In this document: one piece after another, positions 24,641 to 35,341 of the stretch
How the letters are laid out: each line of letters begins with the position of its first letter
How positions within the stretch are numbered: position 1 is the stretch's first letter
NCBI GenBank assembly: GCA_014904845.1
Contig: MU119434.1
Coordinates: 1 to 64,000 of the forward strand
Reading direction: 5' to 3'
Origin: Acephala macrosclerotiorum
Lineage: Eukaryota; Ascomycota; Leotiomycetes; Helotiales; Mollisiaceae
Length of the DNA stretch: 64,000 nucleotides
The notes under the pieces: generated by a model
Databases searched by the model: none
What the model was told of the DNA's origin: nothing
The model's input: only the letters and a program-made list of their open reading frames with translations
Made by a program: the position numbers and the translations under genes

Positions 24641-25194
24641 ACACTTCCCAAGCCGTTTTGATCAAGGCTCGTCCTCCCCCCGGACTATCGGGGCAGAGTA
24701 TTGCACCGGGATCCATCTCTGGCGGGAAGTTCGTCTAAGTGTTGCGATGAAGGTAGATCCTTCTCCCCGTCACATGTTTGCACGCGCTGAAACGACAGCA
24801 TAAGTCGAACAGCGATCACACCTAAGCTCCGTCTGAACTCGACACGTCACAGTCTCAACAGACGTCAGAAAGCTCGCCACCGCTCAAACTCCATGACCGA
24901 ACACCAGTCACTCCACAAGAGCTTTTCAACTGTGAGACAATGGTCAACGCGTTCGCAACGACAAAACAAGAGCGTTTAATGTCTGTTCTTCTAAAGTTTA
25001 CGCTGGCGATCTTGCCATCTGTTAGGGTGCAAGTGATATGCTGTATATATCCTCATTCTCACCGCTCTTTGGATCATCATCCTTAATATACCATACCTTC
25101 AGACCATTATACCATCAGAATATCTCTAGACAACGAGCTTTTCAGACCAAAATATAAGAAGGTCTCGTTATACCATTCCACCACCACCACAGAA
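24641..25194. other. Intergenic between two relics
   Basis: Nothing coding is recognisable. The 3' part is AT-richer. The stretch sits between the transcription-factor relic and the zinc-finger relic, so this neighbourhood appears to be decaying. Confidence 0.4.
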
Positions 25195-25602
25195 ATGTTC
25201 CCAAGATATGCAATTTGCGAATACTGCGATGAATAATTCGACAATACGAAAAACAAAGAACGGAGGTGTGTTTGGAACCTTCTACCGGACGACGAATTCG
25301 AATTCGAAGGTACTGACTCGGAGTTGGAAGGCATGTATTATAGTCCCCGGTACCATAAAACTACTGACGAGGAACCTGAAAAAAAAAAAAAAAAAAAAAA
25401 AAAGCCTTGACCTGGTGACGAAAAGATGTAGATCGTTGACGTGAAGCGTGTTTATAAGGATGGGATGCCAGCTGGGAGCGAAAAGACAAGGCATAAAGCC
25501 AGGGGATTTGACCATCCGAGGAAAGAGCCGCTGAAGAGGAAGAGGAAGAAGAGGAAGCTGGAGACGTATTTGCGGTTCGCGTATGCGTCGGACGAAATTT
25601 AG
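25195..25602 (+). pseudogene. Relic of the zinc-finger family of the 4-7 kb genes
   Basis: An ATG at 25195 starts a frame reading MFPRYAICEYCDE, then TAA (25234-25236), then FDNTKNKERRCVW. This matches the Cys-x2-Cys...NKE..C-x-W module of the 4.3-7 kb genes (CQNCGKTFQPEYNKEGFCIWHE). It goes on through an acidic stretch (PDDEFEFEGTDSELEG), then a run of 25 A (25379-25403), then a basic end (KRKRKKRKLETYLRF...DEI) stopping at 25602. The nonsense codon, the poly-A interruption and the lost final His indicate a dead fragment. It could alternatively be an unrelated short gene with an unseen intron. Confidence 0.5.
25379..25403. repeat. Poly-A tract of 25 nt
   Basis: A homopolymer run lies within the zinc-finger relic. 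In frame it would encode about eight Lys. It is a likely slippage site and probably contributed to loss of the reading frame. Confidence 0.85.
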
Positions 25603-25892
25603 TATTACTACGATATCATGGCCACCTTGATATGGAATACGCTCGTACACCATTCAAACTTTCCACTGAGATATGCGTAGAGCTGTTGTGTTGGAAGTGG
25701 AGAGGCAATCGGATGCAGAATGACAAGGCACAAGACCTCGATCACCCAAGAGATGAGTCTCCACCACCCCAGGGAGAAGCGCGTAGATGGGAAGCAGAAA
25801 TCTAACATAGGGGCAACTATTACACATCAAAGCTAGTAGAGGCCTCCTGGTCTTTTCAATGCTTCAGGCAATTCCATTTGGTCAAATGCTAC

Positions 25893-27869
25893 TCAAGAAG
25901 TGACGTTATATTTTGCCCCAAACTCCTTGACAACCCACTTACAAAAGTCCTCCCAATCTTTCTTCCACTCCTGCAAATGTTGCGCTTTGATACCGTCCCC
26001 ACTCTCGTCAGCCTCGATATCAGCAAGCCAAGTCGCATCATCCTGATCCTCAAAGTTTGAGTACCTGACGGAATTTTGTGCCATATGGCCCTACTAACAG
26101 TCAGCCAAATCCATCAATTGCAAAACGACTTATTGAACTTACCAAGCCAGCCAGCCCAATATTCTGAAACCCTTGGATTGCTTCATAGAAGTCGTAGCTA
26201 AGTCCAGCATCGTTTTGACCTTCGATAGCGGGGTCGTCGTTACTCAGCGCCGCTGGCACTCCGTGCGCAATCAACGCTGGAAGAGGATGCTGCAATACAT
26301 CATCCTATTTTTCAAGTCAGCCATCGTCCCACCTCGCCTTGATGAAAGCCTTATGCCTACTCACATTCAACCTCAACGCCTCATTACTTATCAAACAAAC
26401 CTCCACAGCGATTTCCTTCTCCCTATACCTATCTATGAGTAACGGATGTTTAAACAAGGAAAATCCATGGCCGATCCGGCGAGTGTTGAACATTTCTGCG
26501 TCGAAGAGATTATCATCCGTCGAATTCCCATCTCCCAACGTTTCGCCTGCGTGGAAGAAATACGGAATCGTGAGATTCAAACTCTCAGTCTGCTGTCGGA
26601 ACCAAATCAACTCCGGCGCTAAGTCCGACAATGGGCGTCCAAGGTCCTCTTGTGAGACGAGGTCATACCCCGCGATCAAGTCCGGGTACTTCTGCTTGAA
26701 AGATAGGGCATTTTTCATATCTGCAATGATCTTTGACCTGATCTTCCCTCTGGAAACCGTCCAGATGATTCGTGTGCCCCAAAATTTCTTGCCTTTGCTT
26801 GTGGCTTTGAATTTGGCGACTTCTTGTTCAAAAAGATCGTACCTTCAGATCATCATCATCAGTATACATTCACCTTATACTCAAATAAAAGGATTAAAAC
26901 ACTGGGTATAAGACTCACCAATAATCCGGATCCGGATCCTCAACACTCTGCCCCTCCAACACAACCCCATTACTCCCCCCGTTCCTAATCTCCACCCACC
27001 TCACCCCATCATCGGCCAGTGCCCCAAATAAATCCTGCAAAAATGCTCTCACGAGCGGTTCATAACTCCACGTCGTACCCACTGTTCCGAAGATACCTTG
27101 AAATTTCCTCCAGATGGCGTCTACGCCTAGCTCAGATTGTTCGGCGTCCGAGACGCCGAGAGTGAGTTTGGATTGGAGGTAAGATAGGAAGGCTACTCGT
27201 CCGCCGGGAAAGGCGTCTGCGGCGGGAGCGACGAGGACAGGTGTGTTGGAGATGTAACTGGATGTCCAGATTGAACCGGCGACGGAGGAGATAGTAGTAT
27301 TTGCGTGAGCAAAATTTATCTGTGTTGAGTTCCTATTCGCGTCGTTTGAGAGGTCGGTCGCTGCAGACATGACCATGCCAGGGGTGTTGAGGATTGTTTG
27401 AAAGATGATGCCGTAGGGGAGCATGGCTGTTAGATGGGCGTGAAGGAGTGCGCCTTTTGGGAGCTTCTTGACGACTTTGAAGAGATCTGTTGTGCCGATT
27501 GTGGGGCGAGCGAGGGCGAAGGCTTCTCCTGGAAAGAGAGAGCTGTTGGAGTTGGCGTAGCGGTTCCAGATGGTGACATCCTCGACGACTTTGATCTGAG
27601 CGACTATCTTGTCTGCGAGCCTTGCTGTGGGGGAAAGCGATTGTCTGAACCAGTAATCTGGGGGCATGTAAGTTTAAGAGGTCTGGGGTTTGAGGAATCT
27701 TACCATTTCGTTGCTTGTGTTCGTAGTTCTTCAGCTGTGCTTGATCGGCTCGATGTTTTAGAACAATTGGATCGTCGGGATAGGGAACTCCATCTGGGTC
27801 GAGAGTTCCCAGGACTGATGGGAGAAACCCAGATCCTAGAAAGGTGACCAATACCACGAAAGAAAGCAT
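25893..27869 (-). CDS. Secreted ADGF/ADA2-type adenosine deaminase
   Basis: Exons are 27869-27704, 27657-26919, 26842-26365, 26304-26143 and 26090-25893, summing to 580 residues in frame. Introns are 46-76 nt. The N-terminus is a signal peptide (MLSFVVLVTFLGSGFLPSVLG). Metal and catalytic motifs of the adenyl-deaminase fold are present: KGALLHAHL (His128 and His130), PYFFHAGET, NTRRIGHGFSLFKHP, ISNEALRLN and LSNDDPAIEG. The long N-terminal extension and signal peptide put it with the extracellular ADGF/CECR1 group rather than cytosolic adenosine deaminases. It would convert adenosine or 2'-deoxyadenosine to the inosine form outside the cell. Substrate preference is inferred from the family. 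Confidence 0.9.
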
Positions 27870-28887
27870 ATTGGAAACGATTGAGGGGAAAGAACGGAAC
27901 GAAAAGACAACAGAACATCAGAGAACAGCAACCTTGGCATATAAGCAGATTAAGCCTCATGTCTTGCAGTATGCACAGTACACAAGCTCCTGTACTCCTG
28001 GCGGTCAAGCCAAGGGCGAGGAGAGGACAGAGAAGTCATTTGAGATGTATGGTACTTCTCGGTTAAAGGTAGTAGTCATCGTGGTGAAATGAGAGGTACT
28101 TTGTGACGGAGCCATCAACTAGAGCCCAAGAAAACTACTTTGGATCCGCGAGAGAAAAGCTTTTCGTATCCTCGGGAGGGACCGTCTCGGATGTTGTGTA
28201 ATCGAGGACAGGTATGCGAAGGTGCATATTCTTTAACACAAGGTTGCAGCTTGACTAATGAATTCAACCTCATGGCGGGCTGAGCGGACGGGCGTAGCGG
28301 GAAATACTGTCAAGCCGTTCGTCAAGGTATTTTACAGACAATAAAGGGCTGTGAGAACCAGGAGAATGTTTGACTTATTGATACAGCCATCTACTTCTCT
28401 TGCTTAAAGACAAAACGGACATGGAACGCCACAATTGTTCTTTCTCTCGCTTTAGCAGACGGAGATTCGATGAACGACATGCAATGCAGGACGGAGATGA
28501 GGACGGGTACAGAGCTTGCACTTGCATCTTTGGTAGCCACTGTCATTCTGAGGGCACTGTGGTACATGATTGCAGCTCGTCTTCGAATGAGATTGGGAAA
28601 GAATTTCTTGATTGAGCCTGTAAGTCAACTTGACTTTCCATTACCAATCGAACCGCATCGTGACACTGCAATAGCAGCCGGGTTGGCAAAACAGTACGTT
28701 GGTAATCTACCCGGGAATTGCTCCAAGCGCTGTACAACTCCGCGTGCAACGCGTTGGGATAGCAAGTTCCATCCCAAATGACCCTCGATGCATGTTCCCG
28801 CGATGCCGACGATGATTGAGACCAAGTCTCGGAAGAGAGATTCGAGGAACACAACTTCTGCTGAATCGAAATTCAAATGCTGTGAAA
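27870..28887. other. Intergenic, about 1 kb
   Basis: This is upstream of the adenosine deaminase and downstream of the SDR. Short plus-strand frames at 28400-28781 contain one hydrophobic stretch (LASLVATVILRALWYMIAA) but no domain or splice support. The deaminase promoter is expected in the first few hundred bases. Confidence 0.45.
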
Positions 28888-29894
28888 TTACAGATGTGCC
28901 TTCAGCGGTTCATACCCCTCCAACTCTTTCTCTGTCCATTCCCACAGCTCAGCCGCAAGAGCCATGTCCTGGCTCTTCCAGCTACCCTGCCCACTCATCG
29001 CAACAGGAGTATAATATTCCCCATTCGTGACATCCTCTCTCTTCGCCGTCCCCGCCCAAAGCTGATTCTTTGCACCTGTCTCAATAGTATCCATTCCACC
29101 CTTCAATCTATTTAATGGGCTCATCCACCCACTGAATACCGATCGATATAGCTCCGTGCTGACTGCTCCAGGATGGACTGATACAGCCAAGATCTTGGGA
29201 TATCGTTTGGCAAGCCCCCTCGCAAACAAGATGTTGGCAAGTTTCGACTGTCCGTATCGAACCATTGTCGGTGTCCAGCTCATCTCTGTCTTCAATTTAT
29301 CAAAGCAGATCCCACACCACGGCGCGCCGAGATGTCCGACAGAGCTCACGACGATGACTCTGACATCTGATCCAGCTTGCTCCGCTGTCTTCTCCAATGT
29401 TGGGAGGAGAAGCTTTGTCAAGAGCGCATGCCCGACGTGGTTTGTGCCGAATTGAATCTCGTATCCGTCCTTCGTGAGGCCTGCCGGCGTGGCCATAATT
29501 CCAGCATTGAGGTAGAGTATGTCCAGTTTGTTTTCCTTGCTCGTAAATTCCTTCGCTGCCGTTTCCACGCTCTTTAAGTCCGTAAGGTCGCACTGTATGA
29601 ATGAAATTGGAGTTTTCGGGACGGTAGATTGTAGGTCTTTGATTGCTGCTTCGGCTTTGGATTGAGTTCTTGCGAGGAGATAGATATGCTTTGGGTTGTG
29701 CTTCGAGAGTCGAAGGATGGTTTCTTTTCCGAGTCCAACATTGCCTGTGGGACAGTCAGCTTTATGTCCGCGGACAATTGATAGTACGTACCTCCTGTGA
29801 CAATTATTATCTTGCCATTGAGGTCTGGGATGTCGGTATCTGGGTTGTATTTGAGACCACGGCCCAGAGGCTGGTCTAGAAGCCCGTACAGCAT
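28888..29894 (-). CDS. Short-chain dehydrogenase/reductase
   Basis: Exons are 29894-29792 and 29744-28888, with a 47-nt phase-1 intron that splits the cofactor motif. Splicing gives VTGGNVGLGKET, the TGxxxGxG nucleotide-binding loop, and a 319-residue protein. Further hallmarks are CDLTDLKSVE, LYLNAGIM (NAG motif), VSSVGHLG (catalytic Ser region) and YGQSKLAN (YxxxK catalytic pair), followed by VHPGAVSTEL. This is the retinol-dehydrogenase/WW-oxidoreductase-like kind of SDR common in fungi, expected to be NADP(H)-dependent. No signal peptide or membrane segment is seen. The substrate is unknown and the neighbours give no pathway. Confidence 0.9.
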
Positions 29895-30524
29895 TTCGAA
29901 TGTTTCTTATACGGTGCTAGTATGTGGTGGTGTCCGCGAGTTGATTGAGCGAATAGCCTCGATGCCAATTGTGCTTCAAGGAGGTTTCTGAATGTTCTGG
30001 TGGTGGAGGGACATCTTGTAGGATGTGAATGTCGAATCGTGGAGTGATGCTCCAGGATTCAGGCCGAGGTTTGTGAGGTCAGTGTGCATTAGCGAGCTGG
30101 TGGCCGCGACCGTCGAAACAAACCACTCTTACCTGTTGCGAACGTTCATGACGCTTGAAGATATATTGTTGTTGCCATATTGAGGCAGAAAGTGCTCAAA
30201 TCGATGATATTCTCTCCTGCCTAGGACATTCACACGAACGAATTAAGTCTCTTGTGGCGCTTTCGCTGTCAGCATAGGGACTTGCAAGTGGCAGTCGCAT
30301 ATCAATAATCAGGAACACCTAACGAGTAAGGAGGTTCGTACGTGAAGTTGTGTGCATTCTTCAGAAGACAATCTCCACTTTTATATCTCTGTTGCCCTTT
30401 CAAACAATGCAACATACCCTCTCCACTTCCTCTGGAAGCTGTTGTCAGCTCCGGCAGATCCGGTAGCCATCACTGGGACCTTCTCTTCCATGGATATATT
30501 CTTACATTTGTTTGTATAAAACCT
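29895..30524. other. Intergenic
   Basis: This is the promoter side of the SDR and the 3' side of the carbonic anhydrase. No coding feature or repeat was recognised. Confidence 0.5.
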
Positions 30525-31195
30525 CTATTGCTCCTCCACCAATCTGAAGCACTCGTTGCTTTGCTTGTCATACACGAACGCGTGGATCTGAAGTCCATTC
30601 TCCTCTATCGCTCTCCGCACATTCTCCTGTCTCTTCAACCAGTCTATTTCCGCCAGCACGTATACCTCTTCCAGCTTTCGATGACGGCATTCGTAGTCGA
30701 GTGAGGAATCCGAGTTCCGCAAGTAGCTTTCGTTCAGTGCGTGGAGTTTCGTCACATTTCTGTTTCTGGTCAGTCTCTTTTCGTGAGATCTCCAGTGGCA
30801 TTGAGTCTTACTTATGCCACCCTCCCAACACACTTCCATCTCCCTTGTCTATCAAAGCACAATCATAGTGTCCGCAGACGATTATGTGCTTCACCTACTC
30901 GATAGTTAACACCTTACTTGCAATCTAGGAGCGGAAATACCTTCAGCAGATTCAAACACCACTCGACAGCACTCTCACTGCTCAAATCCCCATTGCTCAG
31001 AATGTTGCCCAAGTTCCTATGCACGAATATCTCTTCTCTCGGTACGCCCAATGCGTCTGTCTCTTCGACCGAGCTGTCGCTGCATCCCACCCATAATATC
31101 TGTTCTCTGCCCGACTTCGAACGTCGGATGAAATCTCTTTCAACGGGTACAGTGCTGTACTGCTTTTTGACAGCGGAGAGGAAATCGAACGTCAT
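30525..31195 (-). CDS. Beta-class carbonic-anhydrase-like protein with altered dyad
   Basis: Exons are 31195-30941, 30894-30812 and 30759-30525 (190 residues in frame; introns 46 and 52 nt). The zinc ligands are Cys38 (WVGCSDSS), His94 and Cys97 (CGHYDC). FVHRNLGN matches the usual HRNxAN block. Beta-class enzymes normally read CxDxR, where Asp and Arg form a dyad that controls access to zinc. Here Asp40 is kept but the Arg position is Ser42. The fold and metal site look intact, so it should bind zinc, but CO2 hydration activity cannot be assumed. There is no clear targeting peptide, so it is probably cytosolic. The protein is short compared with typical fungal enzymes of about 220-280 residues. 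Confidence 0.87.
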
Positions 31196-32544
31196 TTTGT
31201 CGTCGATCGAATCTCTTTTCTCAATTCAACTAAAATAAGGAGAAATCTGCGACTCCAAAACAGGAAAACAAAGCCAAGAAGAATGACAGCTGCGGTTCAT
31301 CCGTCACTTTTTACTTGGCTCTCACTCATCTTTTCACTTCTCTCCCACTTCCCACCCTAATCCCTACGATCCCTACGATCCCTACCCAACGCAGCGACTT
31401 CGCTGCCACAAGCTAAACTCAAAATCCCAATACCCGTTCATCCTAAGCCACATTCACCAAAATCACACCACTTCCTTCGTTCTTCCTGTCTCGTTGCAGA
31501 AAATCACACCACAACCCGCAAAATCAATATCCCGAAACATTGGGGAAGCAGGGATATCCGCCTTGAAAATCGACAAATTGGCGAATCACCGGCAAATCGA
31601 GACTCGAGAGCCTCCGGGATTATGAAGGTCGGAGGTGGAATCCCGGTTTTTTCTCAACGATCTCTCGGATGGAAGCGGAGGCTCAGGAAACGTGGTTGCC
31701 ACGATCTTGCTGGGAGAAAGGTGGGGTTGCTGTTACGTGCAGTGAAACAACGGTTGGGCTGTGCGGTTTGAGGCGTCGATGTTTCGTGGATGAGCAAGAC
31801 CGTTGTCAGCTGTTATTTACTTTGAGGGATTTTTTTTCCTGTTCTTCACGTCAATCCTCACTTTGACCATCACGTGACACCTGCCGCTTTTCTCACTCTC
31901 GCTTCATCTTCATGCTCACCAGAACCTCACCATCGTACACATAGGTAGTCAACTTTTGACGAGAAGTATCAGGGGGGTTCCGCGTAGGCTCCTGGAGGCT
32001 AGAATAAGTCCCTAGTATCAATATGAATGAGCTATTACGTGCTATGGTCCGAGCTTTCCTCACCCAAAATCGAGATTTTAGTAAGGAAACGCTTGGACTA
32101 AAGCACGTGCATGGCTCATTACTTTAAGGAGTAAAACGCTCCTTCGTATACTAGAAGGTAATGCACGTGCTTTTATCTAGCACGGAGTTGATTATCATTT
32201 AGCTTCCGCTGGACGTGTGGTCTGTCTAGTTTGGCCAAGGGGACGATCGACGTACAAGGGTCTCGGTTTGTATGTTTTAAGGAAGATCACATACTTAACA
32301 ATCAAACAGTTCTCAAAGTTTCTTTTGGTCTAAATGTTTCCCTTTACCATCGAGGGACATTGGATAGGAATACGACGGTAGAGGTCTTCAAGGTCTTACT
32401 TGGAACGACAAAGATTTAATAAGATACTAAAACCGTCTTGCATTCGAGCTAACATTCGAACAGATTCCGACATTCCGCAATTGAATTGAAAGCTCAACTC
32501 TGACCCTACATGACCTCTTTATTGAGCGCAGCCGAGATAATACG
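31196..32544. other. Intergenic with a hairpin
   Basis: There is no gene here. Around 31365-31385 the phrase CCCTACGATC is repeated. Around 32098-32177 lies an inverted repeat listed separately. The rest is plain sequence between two minus-strand genes. Confidence 0.5.
32098..32177. repeat. Imperfect inverted repeat around GCACGTGC
   Basis: TAAAGCACGTGCAT (32099) and ATGCACGTGCTTTTA (32161) are inverted copies. Between them sits a smaller hairpin, AGGAG-TAAAACG-CTCCT. The core CACGTG is itself palindromic and is the E-box recognised by bHLH factors. The structure could be the trace of a small inverted-repeat element, or a chance palindrome. Confidence 0.55.
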
Positions 32545-34094
32545 TCAATTTCGAGACGTGGTCAGTCTGCCTCTACCTCTCGGTCTCTTTGATGGCGTTT
32601 CATCTCTAGGGGGGCTCGGCGGGGCTAGAGATTGTTGACTAGCAGTGCTGTTTATCTCTCTCTTCCTTTTCCTATTTGAGGACCTTGGGCCAGGGTTTGG
32701 TAAACTGGGTACAGCAGAAGTTGGTGAAGGCTGGACGTCCTGCTCCATTGCCAATTCTTCGGGCCTGTCCACGTCTTGATCAATGTCAAGTTCAGCATTC
32801 AAGGGTTCTTGGCTCGGTATTACTACTTGGTTGACTTCTGTAGAGGCTGATCCTGACGTTTCGAATCCGGGCGTTAGTTGTTGTCGCGGTTCAACGGGTG
32901 TAGCAAGCAAGTTTCTCCTCCTCGCATTCGCAATATTTTGCCATCTGCGTCCATAGAATCGCGCCACAGGATTGGGACAATCGATGCCTTCCCACAAGAT
33001 AGTCGCCGTCTTGAAGTCGTCTGCGCTGATCAAGGTCCTCAGCTCTGTCGCCAGGTTTTCAACCATGGTTTGATCAATGCTTCTGTTGAAGACGAAGCGT
33101 AGATTCAAATCTGTTGTAATAATCTCTTCCTCTTCTTGAGCGTCATTCTCGGCCTGTTCACTGGCATCTTCGCTCAGTGGTGCAAGAACAATACGCCGTA
33201 AGCAGGCAGAGCCGCGCTCTGACAGCCGTGGAGATTGACTCTTGGGGAATTCGGGGGCATGGAAGATCGTGGAAAGCAACTGCTGCGTGCTGAAGCTTTT
33301 TTTCCTCGACTTTACGAGGCTTTTGACTGCCCATATCAGAGCAGTGGTGAAGGACCTTGGGCCGGGCTTCATGGTGGTCGAATTTGCTGATGTTGCGGCT
33401 AGATATTCGAATGCTCTGTGTGTCCCAGTTGATCGGATGCTCTTTTCCAGTTCTCCTGCATGGCAGCAATCGAATATGACGAGGACATCGCTCCGGGTCG
33501 CCTTTATGTTGTGCTCCGCTGAGCCCCACACAATCTCGTGTAGCTCGCTGGTCGGTTTGACAAGGGATCTTTTACTGCAGTTGTTAGCAATGAAAGCCAG
33601 GAATGCTGCAGACAACTCACCCTGCAAGTCTTAAGCCACCCTGTGACTCCTCAGGTCTTCCGTGTCCAGCGTAATATACGATGAAGAGGTTGTTCGGATC
33701 ATCATGGTCATGCACAAGCTTGGCAAGGAAGTAATTAACTTGGGCCTGCGCGGTGGAACCCTTGTTCTGGTTCAACACTCCTCTCACCGTCTCGTACTTA
33801 AAGACATTTTTAAACATCTGTTCCAGCGCCGCGACCTGAAATTGTCATTACTTGTCGAGATATATATGGTTGAATGCTAACCTCGTCTCTGGTATGGAGA
33901 TCATCTACGTCGTCATCCCAGGACAGTAACAAAACGAAAGCACTTTTGTAGATCGCCTCTTTCTTCTTTCCGGTTGTTATCTGCTCATCCCAAATGGCTT
34001 TCAGTCTCGACTCGTGTGATGCTGCCTCGTCCTGGTAATTCATATTTTGCGCAGAAATCTTGTTGATTTGCGAGGTGCCTTCTGAATTAGCCAT
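32545..34094 (-). CDS. Caspase-domain (peptidase C14) protein, metacaspase-like
   Basis: Exons are 34094-33882, 33835-33621 and 33568-32545, giving 483 residues in frame (introns 46 and 52 nt). The frame extends 14 codons further upstream only to a TTG, so the ATG at 34094 is chosen. The caspase dyad is visible: His129 in IVYYAGHGR and Cys178 in VIFDCCHAG, with a following p10-like stretch (SFTTALIWAVKSLVKSRK). There is no Pro/Gln-rich prodomain of the classical type I metacaspase. The C-terminal 200 residues hold an acidic region, a helical segment and a Pro/Ser-rich tail with basic clusters (NRKRKREI, SKRPRGRGR) that look like nuclear localisation signals. It could cut after Arg/Lys like metacaspases, but the substrate and role are unknown. 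A role in regulated cell death is possible but inferred only. Confidence 0.87.
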
Positions 34095-34578
34095 GCTGTT
34101 GTTCAATGTTGTTCTTTCAAGGTTAAATGTATCCAATCAATTGGTTTTCAACGCACGCAATCGCAAGAAATCAAAGGGCTGAAATTGGGGAGGCGATGGG
34201 TTACAATAAAGTATTAGGCCAATACGACCCCAGAGCGCATGCATAAAGAAACCTTTTGATAAGGCAGACTGTGCGACAACATTCGCCTAGCAGGAACGCC
34301 AATCGAATCAGCCTTGCCCATTTGATTCTGAGGGTGTGGTCGGAAAACATTTCAGTGGACACGTGAAGGAAAGCCTAGGAGCCCTCCCAGTCCCCATCTT
34401 GCAGGCGGCCAAGAGCTTGGCTAGGCAAGAGCCGCAAATTCATTGCTTGAATTGAGTATTAAGTCGCATCTGTAGGCTTTCCTGTCCAGCCAGGCTTTCT
34501 CAGGGCAGACCCCCCCTCATCCTATCCAAATCTGTCAGTCCTCCTGACCCAGACAGACAATAGACTATACGAGGCAGC
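34095..34578. other. Divergent intergenic region
   Basis: A roughly 480-bp spacer lies between the minus-strand caspase-like gene and the plus-strand small protein gene. It probably carries both promoters. No repeat or motif stands out. Confidence 0.5.
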
Positions 34579-34986
34579 ATGTCAGGCGTCGAGACACGAG
34601 GCTCCAAGGTAAGCAAAGAGCTATCACATGTCAGTCGGAATGCGGTGTGCAATCGTGCTGAAAGATTATCGATACAGAGACCCGTGACACCGGAGGAACG
34701 CACCCATTATAAACCCTCAAGAAATCCTATGGAGGTATTTAAATATTCGAAGCAAACCCTTGGCGTGGACAAATCTGAATTTTACATGCAGTCAATTGCC
34801 AAATTTGACGAAGGGAAGCCAGCATGGCTCAAACTGGGGGGCAGGAAAGGAAGTGTTGAGGTCATAATTGTGTCGAGACAGAAAGATGAAGAGACTGGCA
34901 AATTCTTCTATCAGGTCAAGGGAGTCGAGGGGATTTTGCACAATAATGGCGAATTGGTGCCACAAGAGAAGCTGGATGAGTGTTGA
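34579..34986 (+). CDS. Small protein with an SH3/Tudor-like beta-rich C-terminus, hypothetical
   Basis: An ATG at 34579 is followed by ten codons, then a 69-nt intron (GTAAGC...ATACAG, 34609-34677) containing a GTGCTGAAAG branch-like sequence. The frame also reads through unspliced. The spliced product is 112 residues. The second half (PAWLKLGGRKGSVEV, IIVSRQKDE, GKFFYQVKGVEG, NNGELVPQEKL) has the alternating pattern of a small beta-barrel, like the short chromo/SH3-like modules in many uncharacterised fungal proteins. No catalytic residues are apparent. It is divergent from the caspase-like gene and 355 bp upstream of the DUF6594 gene. Function is unknown. Confidence 0.65.
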   Translation: MSGVETRGSKVSKELSHVSRNAVCNRAERLSIQRPVTPEERTHYKPSRNPMEVFKYSKQTLGVDKSEFYMQSIAKFDEGKPAWLKLGGRKGSVEVIIVSRQKDEETGKFFYQVKGVEGILHNNGELVPQEKLDEC

Positions 34987-35341
34987 GACATTACAGGATC
35001 GTTGCTGCAGCCTTGGAGGCGCTTGTCCAACATAGTCCAAATGTGCATACAAAAGTCGAACCACAACATTTCACTGCGCCCAATGATCAGCCCCACCCCA
35101 ATTTCATTAGTAGACAGCTTCTGTTCGCACACCGAGTAAAGGGAAGATGCCACGGATTTGCGCCCGTATTCTAGTCACCCAGATTATATCCGGCCTTTCT
35201 CTCTCGCTGCGTATATTGTGAGTCGCAGGGCGTGCAGCCTTATTTCCAACGGCTTACTCAGCCTCTTCTCAAAATGTAAATACTACGACTTTCTCCTATT
35301 CTAGCCTTCCTGGTTTGTGGCATCAATAGAACACCTATACC
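34987..35341. other. Short intergenic spacer
   Basis: This is the upstream region of the DUF6594 gene. Nothing coding is recognised. Confidence 0.5.

Noticed and set aside
26339..26911. 190-codon plus-strand frame within the adenosine deaminase gene
   Set aside because: It is antisense to exon 3 and an intron of the deaminase. No domain is seen.
28470..28781. 103-codon frame with a hydrophobic stretch
   Set aside because: A single hydrophobic run without a domain, neighbour or intron support is weak evidence. It was kept only as a remark in the intergenic entry.
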